Numbered from the stretch's first letter, positions 10,162 through 23,408 are shown. The stretch: DNA of 64,000 bases from Trissonchulus latispiculum (GCA_030248195.1 JASAND010015582.1:1-64000); one strand, 5' to 3'. Numbers and translations: made by a program. Notes: generated by a model from the letters alone, not told the origin.

Positions 10162-12150
10162 AATTTAACTGCTCTTAAATCTTATGGTCACCTGTCTGTC
10201 AAAAATTAACCGATTCATTTTTCAGAGGAAGAAAAAAAGCAGAAATCGGCTACTATTGATACTATACTGCTTCGTCGTCAGCATTTAGATTTCCTCCTAG
10301 ATTATCTGCTATCCAACTACAATAACACAACTGTTTAATTCACAATTCCCAAACAAACTTCACACGATGCCACGCCAGCCAAATGCACTGTAGTAGTACA
10401 GTTTTAAAATGCTTACTTTTAAAAGACCGCACCGCAACCAACACACAATAATCCTAGCACACTGTGATAATAAATCTAAGCTTTGTACTTAGAGCTAACT
10501 AGTTACAGTGAACATCAAACCACGCCAAACACAAAGAATAAAATCTAATTTCAAATGAAAGAGTTCATGAAATGAAACTCAGTTGATCAATTGAACAGTA
10601 AACACAACAAATAAGCGAATCATAAAAATACTGTCCCACAAATATCACGAAGCATAAAGCTAAAAACAATGCTATCTTATCAGAAGTAGTTACCAGCTAC
10701 AGCGAGACAAGGGATGGAGCGCGACCAATGGTCGTATGATGGAAGAAAACATTGGGCGAAAATATTTGAAATTTACCTGATAAATTCCACTTCGGGCTTC
10801 ACTCGCAATTTTTTTCAATTTCACGTCGACTTTTTCTTCCTCCAAACATTACACGTTTCAACTGTCTAAATGTTTAAACTTTCAAGAGTTTGGATCAAAT
10901 TCAGGTTATATAAATAAAACAGACTGAATAAAATGAAATTTAAAGTATAAAACTTCCAGCAAATTCGTAGAAAATGAAGTAGAATTTGTAGCATAAATGC
11001 ACAAACCCAAATCACAAAACCCTTATTTCTACACTATATTACATAATAAAATATGAACACGCTATACAAATAAAACACACTGCAAGCTAATATAAATAAA
11101 TAAATATTCAAGTTACCTATTCACACTGTAATAAAAAATCTATAACATTCCCGCATTACAGTGGAAGATTAACAGTCAAAAACAAGTATAACCACTGTGA
11201 ACACAATTGCACTCATTGCACGTAAGATATATCAACGGTGTTATTTCTTTACGTTAAAACACTTAAGATATTATTTAAAAGAAAGCAGAATCTGGAAATT
11301 TCTGTAAAGACAAAGTGTTATTTAGTATGGTAAAGAATACATAAAATACAAATGTGACCAACCCTCTGCAAGCTAACGCCTGGACCAGTCCGCAAATTGA
11401 GCACCAGTGAATCAAAGAAATTCGACTGCCAAGTGTTCTAAAACTTGAAACACACGAATTATGCAAAAATCCTGCTTGTGTTCTCGAGCTACATCACACA
11501 AGTTTCGAGCGAGTGAGCGAACCCCCGTTTCGACTGGGTACCAATGGTATGATGCTTGTCACACTTTTATGTATATGAATTCTTGGTGTTGTATAGTAAT
11601 TTACTTTTATCACCTTTTATGTATACTTAGCACTCTTGCATAATTATAACCAGAACAAGTAATAACCCAGGGTGTTCTGTGCAGGGAAGGCGGGGATGCC
11701 TCTACGTCGACCTTCCGTCCGAGCATCAATGAAACAATTTCAGGCTTCGTCGAATATTTAACATCCACTATTTACTTTTAGCTACATTCCAAGTTTTTTG
11801 AAACACATTTTGCGCTTAACAAAATAGCTGACCCATATCAAGAAAACAATCTATCAGACTGTTTGCCCCTGCCCCGTCCCCAGTTCCCCATAGCTTAAAA
11901 ATACCCTGACAAAGTAAAACATTTATGCTACAGATTTGACTATTAAAAGACGGTATAATTAATCATAGGTATAAATTAGGTACGTAATTTGAAAGCAACT
12001 GAATCACAAAAACAGATTGTCATTTAAGTGCTGAAACTGAAGTCTATCTCTCTCAAGTCTTTACAAGAACCATTAAAAAATTCCGAGCTCAAACGGGGAA
12101 ATTAGACGCGAAACCGCATCCAGCAGCCCACACCTCAAATTTGAGGAAGG
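10162..12150. other. Region downstream of SNRK, probable 3' UTR plus intergenic DNA
   Basis: The stretch is AT-rich and non-coding. The part next to 12150 is probably SNRK 3' UTR, but I did not find a confident polyadenylation signal. A segment at 11460-11545 (CGAGCGAGTGAGCGAACCCC, CGTTTCGACTGGGTAC) recurs inverted at about 46690-46740, so it is a dispersed repeat fragment. Confidence 0.45.
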
Positions 12151-13468
12151 TCAATTTCTTCCAAATCCAGGCCTGTACAGGTTCATTGCAGTTCTACCCA
12201 TATAAACCGTGGAGCCGCCAAATCCATTAAAGTTTGCCATGCTTTCCGCAGAAGATAGCAGAGAACGGTTCAAAGCGGGCGCCAAGCTGGGCAGGCCATG
12301 GGACCGGGCCTCCAGAGCGCATCGATAGCTAGCCATGGTAGCCGGTTTCAGGATCGGTATTGTCATCAACGGTTTCGGATAGTCGTAGCAGGAGGGACAA
12401 ATGACAGTCGGTCTAGTCGTCGTCGTCGTTGCCAATGATTTATGATGCGCATTTTGATGGACGTGTCCGTGATGTCGCTTTCTTCGTCGAGCATGATGCT
12501 GGTGCTTGGATGACGGGGGAGAGGCGGAGGCCCCCATGGCCGGTCTCTCCGCAGGATCCAGGGACTCCACCGAAGAAGAGGAGTAGCGCCGTTCAGCGGC
12601 AGATGACTGGTGATGTTGCTGACCAGTGGACGAGGAGTGGTGCAGTCGCCCCCCGCTGTTAGGTGGACAGCGACGCCCACCATGGGTAGTCGTGACGGCG
12701 GGCGAACTACTGCTACTGAAGACTGCTACAGGGATGGTCTCACAGCTTCTGGGCTTCTGCAGGCTGCGATACCATTGGGCAGCGTTTTCAGGATTAGATG
12801 ATGATGATGATGCCCCAGAGGGAACATTATTTCTAGTAGAATCAGAGATAAAGCCATTCAGCGAAATGGATGGCGTCATCTGTCGTGGCAGCACCACATC
12901 CTCAAGGGCTATGGCCTGCTTGCCTCCGCCTACACAGGAATAGGCCTGTACATAGCGACGAAACTGTCCACCACCGCCGACGCCATCACTCTGATTTATC
13001 CAATAGTGTGGAATCTCACGAATCGGAGCCAGAGCCAGGTTCTGGAGACGGCAGGTCAGCTTCCGCACGTCCAGCTCACGTCCACGACCGGATGACAGCT
13101 TTCGAGACGACGACGATAACGATGACACTGAATCACTGCTCCGACTACGCCCGAAATGCTGCAGTTGCTGATGCTGGGCTCCGGTAGCTCGATTGCCTCC
13201 ATTGGTAGTTCGACCCTGTGAATCGCCAGAAGCAGCCGAGGCACCACTACCGGCAGCCCGAGACTGAAGTTTACTCGTTCCGCCCCCTCTGCGACGACCG
13301 GCCAGACCGCTGGAGCCAACGGGTGGTTCAGAATCATCGTCGGGATCACTTTGATCTCCGCCGCCCCCACCGCCACCACAACGAGATCTGGAATTAAGTA
13401 GGGTCAGGCGTTTGTCACTATCATCATCCGAAGCCTCAGAACTGGAACAGCTGGTGGATCGGCGAGAT
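12151..13468 (-). CDS. SNRK: SNRK, last coding exon (C-terminal tail)
   Basis: This is the C-terminal part of SNF-related serine/threonine kinase. The acceptor TTTTAG/A (phase 2) joins the preceding exon to give TPCRSRRSTSCSSSEASDDD, matching the vertebrate SNRK block SSCSSSETSDDDS. A second conserved stretch, VRKLTCRLQNLALAP, followed by a Tyr and an INQSDG motif, corresponds to the VESLKLMSLCL...KYIIDPQNG region. The remaining sequence is low complexity: Gly runs, Ser runs, and a His/Arg-rich cluster (KHQHHARRRKRHHGH). The extreme C-terminus (ending LYRPGFGRN) does not resemble vertebrate SNRK. It gives 438 residues and a stop at 12151-12153. Long opposite-strand open frames here are shadows of this GC-rich exon. 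Confidence 0.9.
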
Positions 13469-14209
13469 CTAAAACAAATAAACATAAGGATTAGCAGAAA
13501 AACTGAATAAAGAGGGAAAACGTCGCCAAAACTATAAGCGAACAAAAAACAAAGCAGTCAAGGCGAATCTCTTTATTTCCATTATCTGTAACAGCCGGGA
13601 ACGTTTTTTAAACGAGAAAGCTGATCTTTATGTTTCTTCACATACAGAAATAGAATGTTGGGCAACACTTAGATAAGTGCTTGTATTATTATCGTACACC
13701 GGCAATGTTAACTTCCGATTATTTTTAAATTCTAGTTACAAAACAAAACTCAAATTGCAAACGTAAAATTCAGTTGGCTGCTGTTAGTTTCTAGCCGGTC
13801 CCAGAGACACACACAGAACAAGCAATAACTAGATATTGAAAGCAACAAAAACATTAGCACATTAGCTTGCGCTGATCAGTCAGCAGTTAGCTTGGTTTGG
13901 TACTACTAAGATAATTTAGCTTCTAAAAAAGCACCGACGGAAACGGAAGGGATGAACAGGAAAGATCCCGTTTCTGAGGGAGCAGCTATTTAAAGGGAGG
14001 GCATGACTTGGCAAGAAGTTAGTTAGGTCAGTAACCACTTCTAGTCTCATTAAGTCCACAAACGGAGGAAGTGTAATCACAACACTCAGCGTATTTTTGT
14101 AGGCAAGCGCGATTGCCAAAACTCTACTAGGTGCTCAGTTTGGAAGATGGGATGAACGTTGGTCTTTCGGTGTCGATGATACAAGCTGATAACTAAGAGT
14201 GTAGCACAT
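13469..14209. other. SNRK intron, 5' of the last exon
   Basis: This is intronic AT-rich sequence with no recognisable element up to the hAT-like MITE at 14210. The intron continues to 14717. Confidence 0.6.
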
Positions 14210-14592
14210 TAGAGATGAGCACGGGCCGGATTTTATCGGCCCGGCCCGGCCCGCTCCAAACTCTTGCTTGGCCCGGCCCGGCCCGCAAGCTGACAAAATT
14301 CGGCCAGGCCCGGCTCGCCAAAAGAAAAATTCCAAAATTTTACTAACAGTATTATTTCAAAGGCATCAATGCAAGATGGAGTGGAGAGGCTAAATTATGC
14401 TACGAAATGACAAATTTTGCTATAACATAACCATAATCCGTAAATAAATGTGTAGCTAATTTTAGTGATAGTGATTTTACATCATTTTCTAGAGGCGATC
14501 CGGCCCATTTGGGCTCGCACTTAAAAAGTTTCTCGGCCCGGTCCGGCCCGCTAAACAATGGAGGTCGGCCCGGCCCGACATGCTCATCTCTA
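14210..14592. mobile_element. hAT-like MITE with GGCCCGGCCCG termini
   Basis: The ends are TAGAGATGAGCACGGGCCGG and, inverted, CCGACATGCTCATCTCTA. It is flanked by perfect 8-bp duplications TAGCACAT (14202-14209 and 14593-14600). Subterminal regions are reiterated CGGCCCGGCCCG. It is 383 bp, non-coding, and sits in the last SNRK intron about 125 bp after the preceding exon in transcription order. Confidence 0.92.
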
Positions 14593-14717
14593 TAGCACAT
14601 GACACACTTTTAAGTAATGTACACTTGGAAATAGAAGATATATACGTATATTATATACGTATACGTATAATATATCCGTAAATAACTTTTTGCTAAAAAT
14701 CAATATTAAGAACATAC

Positions 14718-15566
14718 CGACACGGAGTGCGATCATAGCGACGAATCACATCAGGGGATACGACGGCCTGTCGATGTCTGACGGAGCGAACCGCTGAATA
14801 GGTCGTGGGTCGTCCGTCCATGCTGAATCGCTGCTGACCATGACTCGGCGGACGACTGAATCGACGCGCCCCGCCGGGACTGTCGCCGTCTTCCTCTCCC
14901 TCTTCCCAGATCTCTAACAGCTGTGGTGAACTGCTGACAGCTGGCAGCTTTCGACTGCTGGGCAGATTGCGATACTTGGCCACCACCGGTGACATGCGAC
15001 CCTCTCGGGGCGATGGACTTCTGGATCCGCCGGAATGGGGCGTAATCCGCCCACCGCCATGGGAGGAGGTGGTTGACCCGTTCAGGGAACCGCCGCCCGC
15101 CCCACCGGACAGCTGACGTGTCAGCTCTTGAAGCTCTTTGAAACTGGAAGTGGAGGAACTGCGCGGTGGTGAGCCGCACAGCGGGTTGCTGGACCAGGAA
15201 GCCAGGCTGACACTGGTCGGCTGATGATGTAGGCCGCCGCCAGCGGTGACCACAGAACCCTCATAGGACTCACTGTGAAGGGATGTGCCGCAGGTGGAGT
15301 TGGGAGTTCGCGGCTCCAGATAGCGAACCAGTTCATCGTCCGACTCTTCCTTTACCATGGAACAGGTTCGGGCACCGGCAGCGCCCACAATGCCCAACCG
15401 TTTGGGTGTCGTTAAGTGATGACCACTACTGGACGGAGACTTTACGTCTCCATGCTGTGAGAGCGTGCTGTCCACGTGTGCTGCAGCAGCAGACACATCA
15501 GCATCATGACCGTGGGCTGGCACATTTTCTTGTTCGGCGTCCATATTGTCGTCCACTGTTTGACCA
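14718..15566 (-). CDS. SNRK: SNRK, internal exon of the C-terminal tail
   Basis: The acceptor TTTCAG/T and donor CG/GTATGT are both phase 2, giving 849 nt. The peptide contains SSRKLPAV...IWEEGEEDGD, which aligns with the vertebrate SNRK motif TSRKSAPV...IFEEGESDDEFD. It also has an acidic KEESDDELVRYLE segment and, at its end, SPDVIRRYDRTPC, matching the SPGTVHKRYHRR region. The rest is Ser/Gly/Pro-rich and likely disordered. Skipping would keep the frame. The N-terminal QTVDDNMDAEQENVP stretch has no recognised counterpart. Product: C-terminal regulatory tail of a LKB1-activated AMPK-related kinase (family knowledge). Confidence 0.9.
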
Positions 15567-17187
15567 CTGAAACAAAAATAGGAAAAAGTAAACAAGTACC
15601 AAGCATTAGTGAACCAGAATAATAATTATTACCGTTTTCGAGAGAAAGAAAGACACAAAACTGCACTACAATTAATAAATAAAAAACGTTTCATTAGCAA
15701 AAACACACCAAGCTTTTGCTGGAACAGATAGCAGAGTTAGCTACAAGTTGCTTAGTGCGATGTAAGGACAGTTACGTGAACGAACACAGAGGTCATGCTA
15801 TTTAAAGCTCAAATTAAACAGTCATGCTTACTGTGCAATTAAAACGTGAGAACGTGAGAACACTGAGTGAGCACAGGCAAAGGAAGACAGAACAGGCAGA
15901 ACACAGGCATAACACTGCACAGAGGGGAAAAGAGCACACACGCAGCAACAGCACAACACAACAACAACAATGAGAGCTTTATCACAGTGCTTAGGAACTT
16001 AACACGATGATTACATATACACACTAAATAAATAGTTTTGCCTTAGGAGCGCGAGAACCAATTGTAGGGCAACAATTATTAGTCAAGAGAGGATTGTCAG
16101 GTCAAGCTGATTAACCGTTAAAATGGTTGCGAATTTAAACTGAGCGTAAGGAAATCTTGTAAACAGAAATAAGCTTTGCAACAATAGCAATGCTTAAACT
16201 CAACAGATTCTCTTCTTTGCAGAATTTGAATATTTCCTCACACATTTACCCAGCCCAGAGTCAGTCAGCACTACGTATTGAGCAGTAAGCGTTTTTTGGA
16301 ATCGGCAATTTTGAATATTTTCTAATCAAAAAATTGCCGACCTCTTTTTCAACCAAGAAAAACGCTAAAAAGGAGCTTTTCTGGAAAAATAATAGGGTAA
16401 ATTTATGTGCACATCAGCGGGGAGAGAGCAAAAAAAAAAAACTTTGAACTACAAAATGTAAAAGACCTCACTGCATCAACTTTAAATGGTATTAGGGCCA
16501 TGACAGAGAGCGGTGAAAAAAGGAAAAAGGCCGCCCCCGAAAAACGCGGGGGGGGGGGGGGGGGGGGTATATACATCTGTTAAAGACCCGTTAGGGTATA
16601 TACATCTCTTACCAGTTATTGCTACACTACATAGGTAACCAATACGGTGCCTAGAATTTTTGCTAAAAGAAGATAACGAGCGTCAAGCTTAATACTATTA
16701 AATTCAGCAGCAACACAAAATGATTCCAAAATCCAACTTTATTTACAATAATTTTCTACAGGCTTTTAAAATCTTCGCAATTAGGTAGCATCTAAGACAG
16801 TCTATCTCTTCTTCAGACGATTCTGAACCATTGTGCCTAAAATGCGGTGAATTGAAATTCAGTTTCTGAGCACACATGGACGGAACCTGCTGTCAGTCAG
16901 CAGCAAACTAAATTTACTAATGAACAAAATCATTTTAAAAGTATTTTTCACATGCAAAATCAAGACCGATCATACATGAGTAGTTTGATTTACTTATTGG
17001 CCTAAATCTATGGGGGAGGGATGATATCGCAGGAGGCTCCTCTCTCCCTCATGATCACGGGGTCCCTCGTCTCTCACTGTGAGTGAACAATTTGTTTGAA
17101 CAATTGAACAACAACAACAACAAGTAAGGGGCGGCGGTGCAAATTTAATGTTTACTATAAGAGCAATAACATGGAAATCTAAGGATT
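15567..17187. other. SNRK intron segment
   Basis: Non-coding. It contains a poly-G tract of about 18 bases (near 16549-16567) followed by a short tandem TATATACATCT pair, an A-rich tract near 16430, and otherwise anonymous AT-rich sequence. Confidence 0.5.
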
Positions 17188-18120
17188 ACAAAGGCAGGCC
17201 TCGGACATGGCGATTTTAGAAAAGTAGGAAAAAAGTAGGAACAATTTTTCAAAAAAGTAGGAAAAAGTAGGAACAAAAAGTAGGAGTTATGACAAAAGGT
17301 AGGAATTTTCAGGATACATACTAGATTTAGCATGCAAGTTATCTAGTTTTGCCTTCAACAAAACAGTATTACGCAGCATTTCTGTATGCCACAATCAATG
17401 CTTCATTCGTCTTAAACCTTAAAGACGATCATGTAATAACCGTCGAGAAACCCTCCCCAATTTGAGCGAGAGAGATGAGCAGCTAGCGGGCTGAAATTTT
17501 GCATACAAGTCGGTAGGGCCCACAAAATTTGAGGAAGATCGAACGACATTTGTGTCTCTTTTGCATTTTCGACCCCCTCCACTTAAAAATTCAAAACTTA
17601 TTTTTGAAGGCATGTAAAAACTTTTTTATTGCATTAAAACACATTTTCTATGTAAGTAACCTCCACACCTGAACAAAAAGTCAAATTTCTCTGACCCTTG
17701 TGGAATTCTATTTTTGTAACCTTACGAACCTTTGAGAGCTAAAATTTTTCTTAATTGTTAGTAATTTATACAGTTTTTTAACAATCTGCAATTTTTTTCA
17801 GCAAAACCAAAGTTTCACGGGGTTTTTAATTTAACACCACGATGTCATAGATTCGAAAACTACCGGTCGTCCGAATAGTTTGAATCTTCGGTGGTACAGG
17901 AATTTCTTTTTTCTGATTAATACACCGTCACTGGCTTTTTCCTAGGCAAAAATTGGGGGGGGGGAGTTGGGGGGGTCCCCTCCCAGGTCTGGGGAGGGAG
18001 AAAATTTTTCGAAAAATGCTAAGTAAATAGCTATTTTTTGCTGCTGTGCTAAGATATTAACCATTTTTAACCTAAATTTATTAAGCTTAAAATAGGTAAA
18101 AATGCTTAAAGTCTAAAAAT

Positions 18121-18712
18121 CAAAAATGTCTAAAAATTCGGCGGAGCCGGAAAAAATTTTCAAAATTTACCCTCAAAACCCTATTTTCCGGACACTTTAA
18201 AGTTCTGGGGGGGGAAGCCCGAATCCTGGCGGTGGGCGACCCAAGACTGGGGGGGGCGAATTTCTGGGGGGGGAACGAATTTCTGGGGGGGCACTCACCC
18301 CCCCCCTGTGCTGGCTTATTTTTACTGGGGGGGGGGGGTGGGGGGCCCGCCCCCCATTCGGCGACCTCCCCCCCATTTGAGGAGTCCCCCCCCATGAAAT
18401 GCCCCCCCATAAATTCCGACCTCCCCCCCATAACCCCAAAAATTGCCAAATTTTACCATTTTTACCCTAAATTTTCAAAAATTTTTCCGGCTTCGCCGGA
18501 TTTTTAACGAAATTTTCACTATTTTAGCCTAAAAACCACTTAAAATTAGTAATTTTTTAGCGATTTTTACACATTTTTACACGAAAAACCCGCAAAAATT
18601 CGAAAATTTTTTCCAAAATATGCCCCCCCCATTTTGGGTCAGCCCCCCCATCGATGGGGGGGCCCATGAAGCCCCCCCATAAATTTTTGCCTAAAAATAA
18701 GCCAGCTGTAAG
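18121..18712. repeat. G/C-homopolymer repeat block with CCGGCTTCGCCGG hairpins
   Basis: It shows many G7-G9 and C7-C9 runs, inverted CTGGCTTATTTTTACTGGGG (near 18311) versus TAAAAATAAGCCAG (near 18697), and two CCGGC...GCCGG hairpins next to T tracts (18135, 18487). The CTGGCTTA ends match the families at 21753 and 27420. No clear target duplication was found. Confidence 0.65.
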
Positions 18713-19191
18713 AAAAGCCCAGCGTCAAGTAAACCGCCCAAATTCCATTCGAACTCGGCAATTCGTTGATAATAAAACCCTGATTTCAGCGGTACACCCT
18801 TTGGGTCTACCTTTGGATATCTCCAAGGTCCAGATTCCGCTAAACTTGACCAAATAAGCTGATATTTCGTACGGGTATTATTCTACCAAGCTGGGTACAG
18901 AATAGAAAAAAATTTACTTTTTCACTAAATTTCAATTCTTCGATTCGCAAGAGGAGACCAAAGCGAACCGAAAGTTTTTGTTTCAGATTTTGCTGTAAAG
19001 TTTCAGCGGGTTTAGAGGTCGCGAACTTTGGGCTAGCCTGGGGAACCTACATAACTATTGCAAAACTCACTATTTTGGAATAAAATTATTATATCTATGA
19101 TCAGAATATATAATTCGGAGAACCTATTAGAATCAAAATTTTGACGGTTCCAGAGTTTTCCCGGTGACCTATTATGATTTTATATATGCAC

Positions 19192-19909
19192 TAGTGTTGT
19201 GCATTGGCCGGCCAAGAAATTGGCCGTTGGCCGAGAAAACCTCGGCCAGTCGGCTTGGCCGGCCATTGGCCGTTGGCCGGTCAACGGCCAATGGCCAACT
19301 GGCTGGCCGTTGGCCGTTGGCTGGCCAAGCTCAAATATACTGATCTTTTGCGTTAAACTGTGTTGAAAAATTTAATTTTGCTGCATAATATCGTAAGCAT
19401 GTTGCTGTATAAACGTTACATTAGATACAGTACTACAGATATTCACTTAGATGTTGACAATTTTTATCGTTATTAGCGTTATTTTACAATTAAATTTGCT
19501 AATTGCATGCAAATTTTAAGTGTGCTAACAACGTAATTTTTAAATTTGTCTGGCGGTGAACGTCTCATCACGTTATTGCGGCCCTCCAGCAAAATTAAAA
19601 CAGAGTTAGCGCGGGTTGGAGCTAAATGTTTGGAAAAACTATCTTACAAATATTAAATTGTAAATTGTAGTATTGAAATAAAGTTTAATTAAGTTGACGC
19701 CTAATTAAGCACGGTAGACGAATAAAAATGGTAAATTCCAGCTCGCCAACGTTGACAAATAGCTAAAGAACGGCCAATAGCTTACGGCCAAGAAACAGCC
19801 AACGGCCAACGAACGGTCAACGGCCAACGGCCAAATGGCCGGCCAACTTCAAACTCCGGCCAAGCCAAGCCAAGCCAACCATGAAAATTTTCGGCCAATC
19901 CCAACACTA
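19192..19909. mobile_element. hAT-like element with GGCCGTTGGCC-repeat termini
   Basis: The ends are TAGTGTTGTGCATTGGCCG and, inverted, CGGCCAATCCCAACACTA. Perfect 8-bp duplications ATATGCAC lie at 19184-19191 and 19910-19917. Both subterminal regions are built of reiterated GGCCGTTGGCC/GGCCAACGGCC. It is 718 bp, non-coding, and nested in 17196-20529. Confidence 0.92.
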
Positions 19910-20992
19910 ATATGCACTAAGGTCCTGTATAAGCCAACCACTAGCTATATACGTCGTAGTCAGACGGCTGCTAACCCGAGAGTGTGCTAGGCTAAGCCGA
20001 TACCGTGTTTTTACAAATCTAAGCCTAAACCAATGCTAATACGAACGTTTACTTAAGCCGAGTTTTGATTTTTTTACCCGTCGGGAGTTCCCCCTTCATC
20101 TATAGTTAGATGTGGTCAAGTTATCCGGAAACCGGACCTGGAAGCAGGTAGGCAATTTTAACCAGGCCCCGCCCTTTAGTTAAGCTAACGACACGTAGCC
20201 AAACAGTAATCTGACAAAAGATTTACAAATTTTTGTATTTTATTTATATAACATTGAAACTGGTAAAAACTGATGAAACCTAGCTGACTGTAAAACATTT
20301 TAGTGTTTGATTATTTCACTTAACATTTCATCTTTCATTTGTTCTTTCGTTTGTTCTTTCAATTGTCAGGAACATCGAAAAACTAAATTTTCTGTAAAAT
20401 CAGGCAGTTTTCATCTTTCAGAAGAAAAAAGTAGGAAAAAGTAGGAATTTTTGACCTAAAGTAGGAAAAAAGTAGGAACATACGAAAAAGTAGGAAAAAA
20501 GTAGGAAAAGTAGGAACTATCCGAGCACTACAAAGGCTAGATAGGCAGCCAGACAGATTGCTATTCGAGAGACACTGTCACTGCCGAGAGTCATACTCCC
20601 TGATTAAAAGTAAAATTCCAGAGAAGTTGGTACGGAAGATTTCAAAATTATAACCTAAAAAGCAAAAAAGTTTGGCAATTCCAGGAAGATCGTAAATTAA
20701 TGGGCGTGCCCTAAACTTATGGGGGATGCAGAGCTGGAGCGGGGGACCCCTCCCAACAGAAGTAAACCAGAACAATCAAAACTTTCAGTCAGAGCAATCA
20801 AAGTTTAACCGCTTCAACGTAGAAACGCAAATTTATGCGCAGAGTACACACAAATACAGTACGTATATATTATGTAAAATGCAAGGGTGTTAGATTGTGC
20901 AACAAACTGCGTTGGAACGTGCAACAAATTATAAGAAAGGATTTGCTTGATTCCAGCCTGCTCGATATAAAGAAGCGATCACCTACCACCAC

Positions 20993-21744
20993 CTGTTTTT
21001 TTTTGCTCAAAAACGCGTGTAATTACACACTTTTTTCTGGAAAATAGCAAAAAATTTTCGGCGACTGTGTAACGTTACACAGAAATTTTGGACAAATTTT
21101 GCCAAATAGTGAGAACGTTTTCAAATGGGCATTAATTTGTTTCCACATATTTACCGTCTCTGGGGGGGCTTCGCCCCCCAGACCCCCTTCTACACCACTT
21201 CTTATATATTATTTTTGGTGTTGTATTCGGAAAGTACTCGCTTTTTCTGTATATATAGTTAACAATCGGTTCGTCTTTACTACATTATATATTGTTCATT
21301 CATTCACTTCCCTTCAGATAAATTTGCGTTTTTAATTTTAATAAATTTTTATTCGTTCTGTCAAGTTAAAATCATCCCAACTAAATCTTGTTGCTGCTTT
21401 TCCTTTCTCTAGCCATATGTATACGTATACCTATGAATGCAGCTCTTTGCGTTGTATATAATTGCTTAAGTTTTTAACTTTGTCTTGTTGATTCGTGATG
21501 CTTCACCAATTTTTGCTGTAAATTTGAGTTTTCAATTTTTACTTATAAAGAAGCTGCTTCGAAAACTCCGCGAAATAGTTAGTTCCCATTAACAATAAAC
21601 TTATATGTATATACATACGTGGTAAACAAAACGGGAGAAAATTAGAAATTTTTAGGTAGTTACACACTTTTTTCTGAAAAACAGCAAAAATTTTTGTCGA
21701 GGTGTGTAACATTACACATAAGCCGTCGGCGAAAAAAAACACTG
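20993..21744. mobile_element. hAT-like element with TGTAACGTTACACA subterminal repeats
   Basis: The left end CTGTTTTTTTTTGC and right end GCGAAAAAAAACACTG are flanked by ACCACCAC on both sides (20985-20992 and 21745-21752). Inverted subterminal blocks share TTACACACTTTTTTCTG and TGTGTAACxTTACACA. The centre holds a GGGGGGGCTTCGCCCCCC hairpin (about 21160). Confidence 0.78.
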
Positions 21745-21752
21745 ACCACCAC

Positions 21753-22121
21753 CTGGGCTTATTCTACTGGGGGGGGGGGGGGGGGCGGGGCCCTCCCATA
21801 AACAGCCTTCCCCCCCCCAAAATCGCCCCCCCCCCAAAAAGTGGGTGCCCCTTTTGCTACCAACTTTTTCCCTGAAAAAATCGCTCAGAAGGCCAAATTT
21901 TCAAAAATTTTCCGGCTTCGCCGGAGATTTTTAATCGATTTTTGGCTATTTAAGCGCTATTTTTGCACTAAAAATGAACTTTTTTGGGGATTACTATAAA
22001 AACAGCGCTATTTTTAGCAAAATTTTGAAAAATTTTCGCCCCACCCCCCAAATGACTCGCCCCCCGAGGCCCCCCCCCAAAGAGCCCTCCCCCCAAGAAA
22101 AAATCCCTAGAATAAGCCCAG
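21753..22121. mobile_element. G/C-homopolymer hAT-like MITE (CTGGGCTTATTCTA family)
   Basis: The ends are CTGGGCTTATTCTACTGGGG and, inverted, CCCTAGAATAAGCCCAG. The left flank ACCACCAC (21745-21752) and right flank ACCACTAG (22122-22129) look like a diverged 8-bp duplication. The left flank is shared with the preceding element, so the two insertions abut. The interior has long G and C runs and CCGGCTTCGCCGG. Confidence 0.72.
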
Positions 22122-22129
22122 ACCACTAG

Positions 22130-23408
22130 GGATTCTTAAAGGACAGGACATAAAGTGACACCCCCCCCCCCAATTTTCCCACAATTTCGGCAAATGCAAA
22201 AAATCACAAACGTAATAAACGTCTTCCTGTAGCCGCGACCACCCCCCCCCAGTAAATTCTTACTAAATCTGATGCTATAGTCCGAAAAATAGTATTATCA
22301 GCGATTGTTCGTAAAATGCGTGCAACACGGTAACACAAAAATCGATGAGACCTTGGCCAATTCTCACGAAAAGGAATATCTGCAAGAAATTTACGCTCGG
22401 AACAAGAGCAGATTTAGAAAAAAATGAGACTTGTAAAATGCTCAAGTGCAATAGTAAAAATGGACTGAACGTTCAAAGCAAACGAGAAATCTAGAACAAT
22501 TTCAAAGACAGAAACCGAAAAGGTAGGACACATAGGACAATCCTATGCAAAGGAGTAACGGGAGATTACTAGATTCTTAAAAGCTTAAAAACTGTCAGCA
22601 TTAACACTACGGATAACGAAATTATGTGAGCAACGGCCCTCAAATTCATGGAAACTTAGGTAACACTGGTATTTTTAGGGGTTTGAAAGCTTCCGAAAAT
22701 CAGGGGGGGGGGGAGAAGACCGATATATTAATATACTTAAAAATTATTATTTTAACGCAATAATGCGAATTATATAACTCCCCTGCAAGCGTAAGTCCAT
22801 CAATTAATTGAGCTAAATTGAGGTAATTCTTTGCAAACTTGACTTGAAAACTTAACTTTTCGGCACTTTCGGACGACAGTCAAAACCCTGGTGGGGAGGG
22901 CTACGAAAAGTACAGAGGGAAACCGAAATGGGAGAAACCCCCACTAGGAATGACACAGACACATGCACTGGCGGCATTACATAAGTAATTCGCTTCCGAT
23001 TTAACAGAACTAGCATTACATAAATGCAGGATAGTTAAATTATTACTACAAAGTACATTGACATTATTAATCTAATAAACTGTAGCAAATCTATGAAAGA
23101 AAGAAACCAACCATGCAGCACAGGTCCCTGGGTTATCACAACTGCAGGATGAGGTAACATGATTAATGTCCACATTATCTTCACTACAAAATAAAAAGTA
23201 AACAAAAATAAGGTAATGCAATCAACTGTCCAAAAGAAGTATATTTCTCTTTCAAGGTTTCGACCAAAACATATATATGCAGGACTTTATAAACAAGACG
23301 TGAGATACTGACCGCATGCAACTGCGCACGTAACTTAGCCTGCATTTTAGAAAAAAACAGCACAGAATAAGCATTTTAAACTGAACCAACCAGCAGGCAT
23401 CTACCTGT
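22130..23408. other. SNRK intron segment with homopolymer tracts
   Basis: Non-coding. It includes C11 and C10 runs (about 22160 and 22243) and a G11 run (about 22703). No paired ends were identified and no gene is seen. Confidence 0.5.

Larger units (their letters stand above)
17196..20529. mobile_element. hAT-like composite element with AAAGTAGGA repeat termini, carrying nested insertions
   Basis: Both ends hold reiterated AAAAGTAGGAAAAAAGTAGG in inverted orientation (17215-17310 and 20428-20520) with TIRs AGGCCTCGGACA and AGTGCTCGGATA. Flanking 8-bp duplications are perfect: ACAAAGGC at 17188-17195 and 20530-20537. It spans 3.33 kb and contains a G-rich hairpin-bearing block (about 17950-18712) and a second complete hAT-like element (19192-19909). 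No transposase frame is visible. Confidence 0.85.

Noticed and set aside
12429..13187. Long plus-strand frames opposite SNRK exons, also at 15283-15570 and 25094-25279
   Set aside because: They are shadows of GC-rich, low-complexity coding DNA; the minus-strand frame carries the conserved SNRK blocks and the splice sites.
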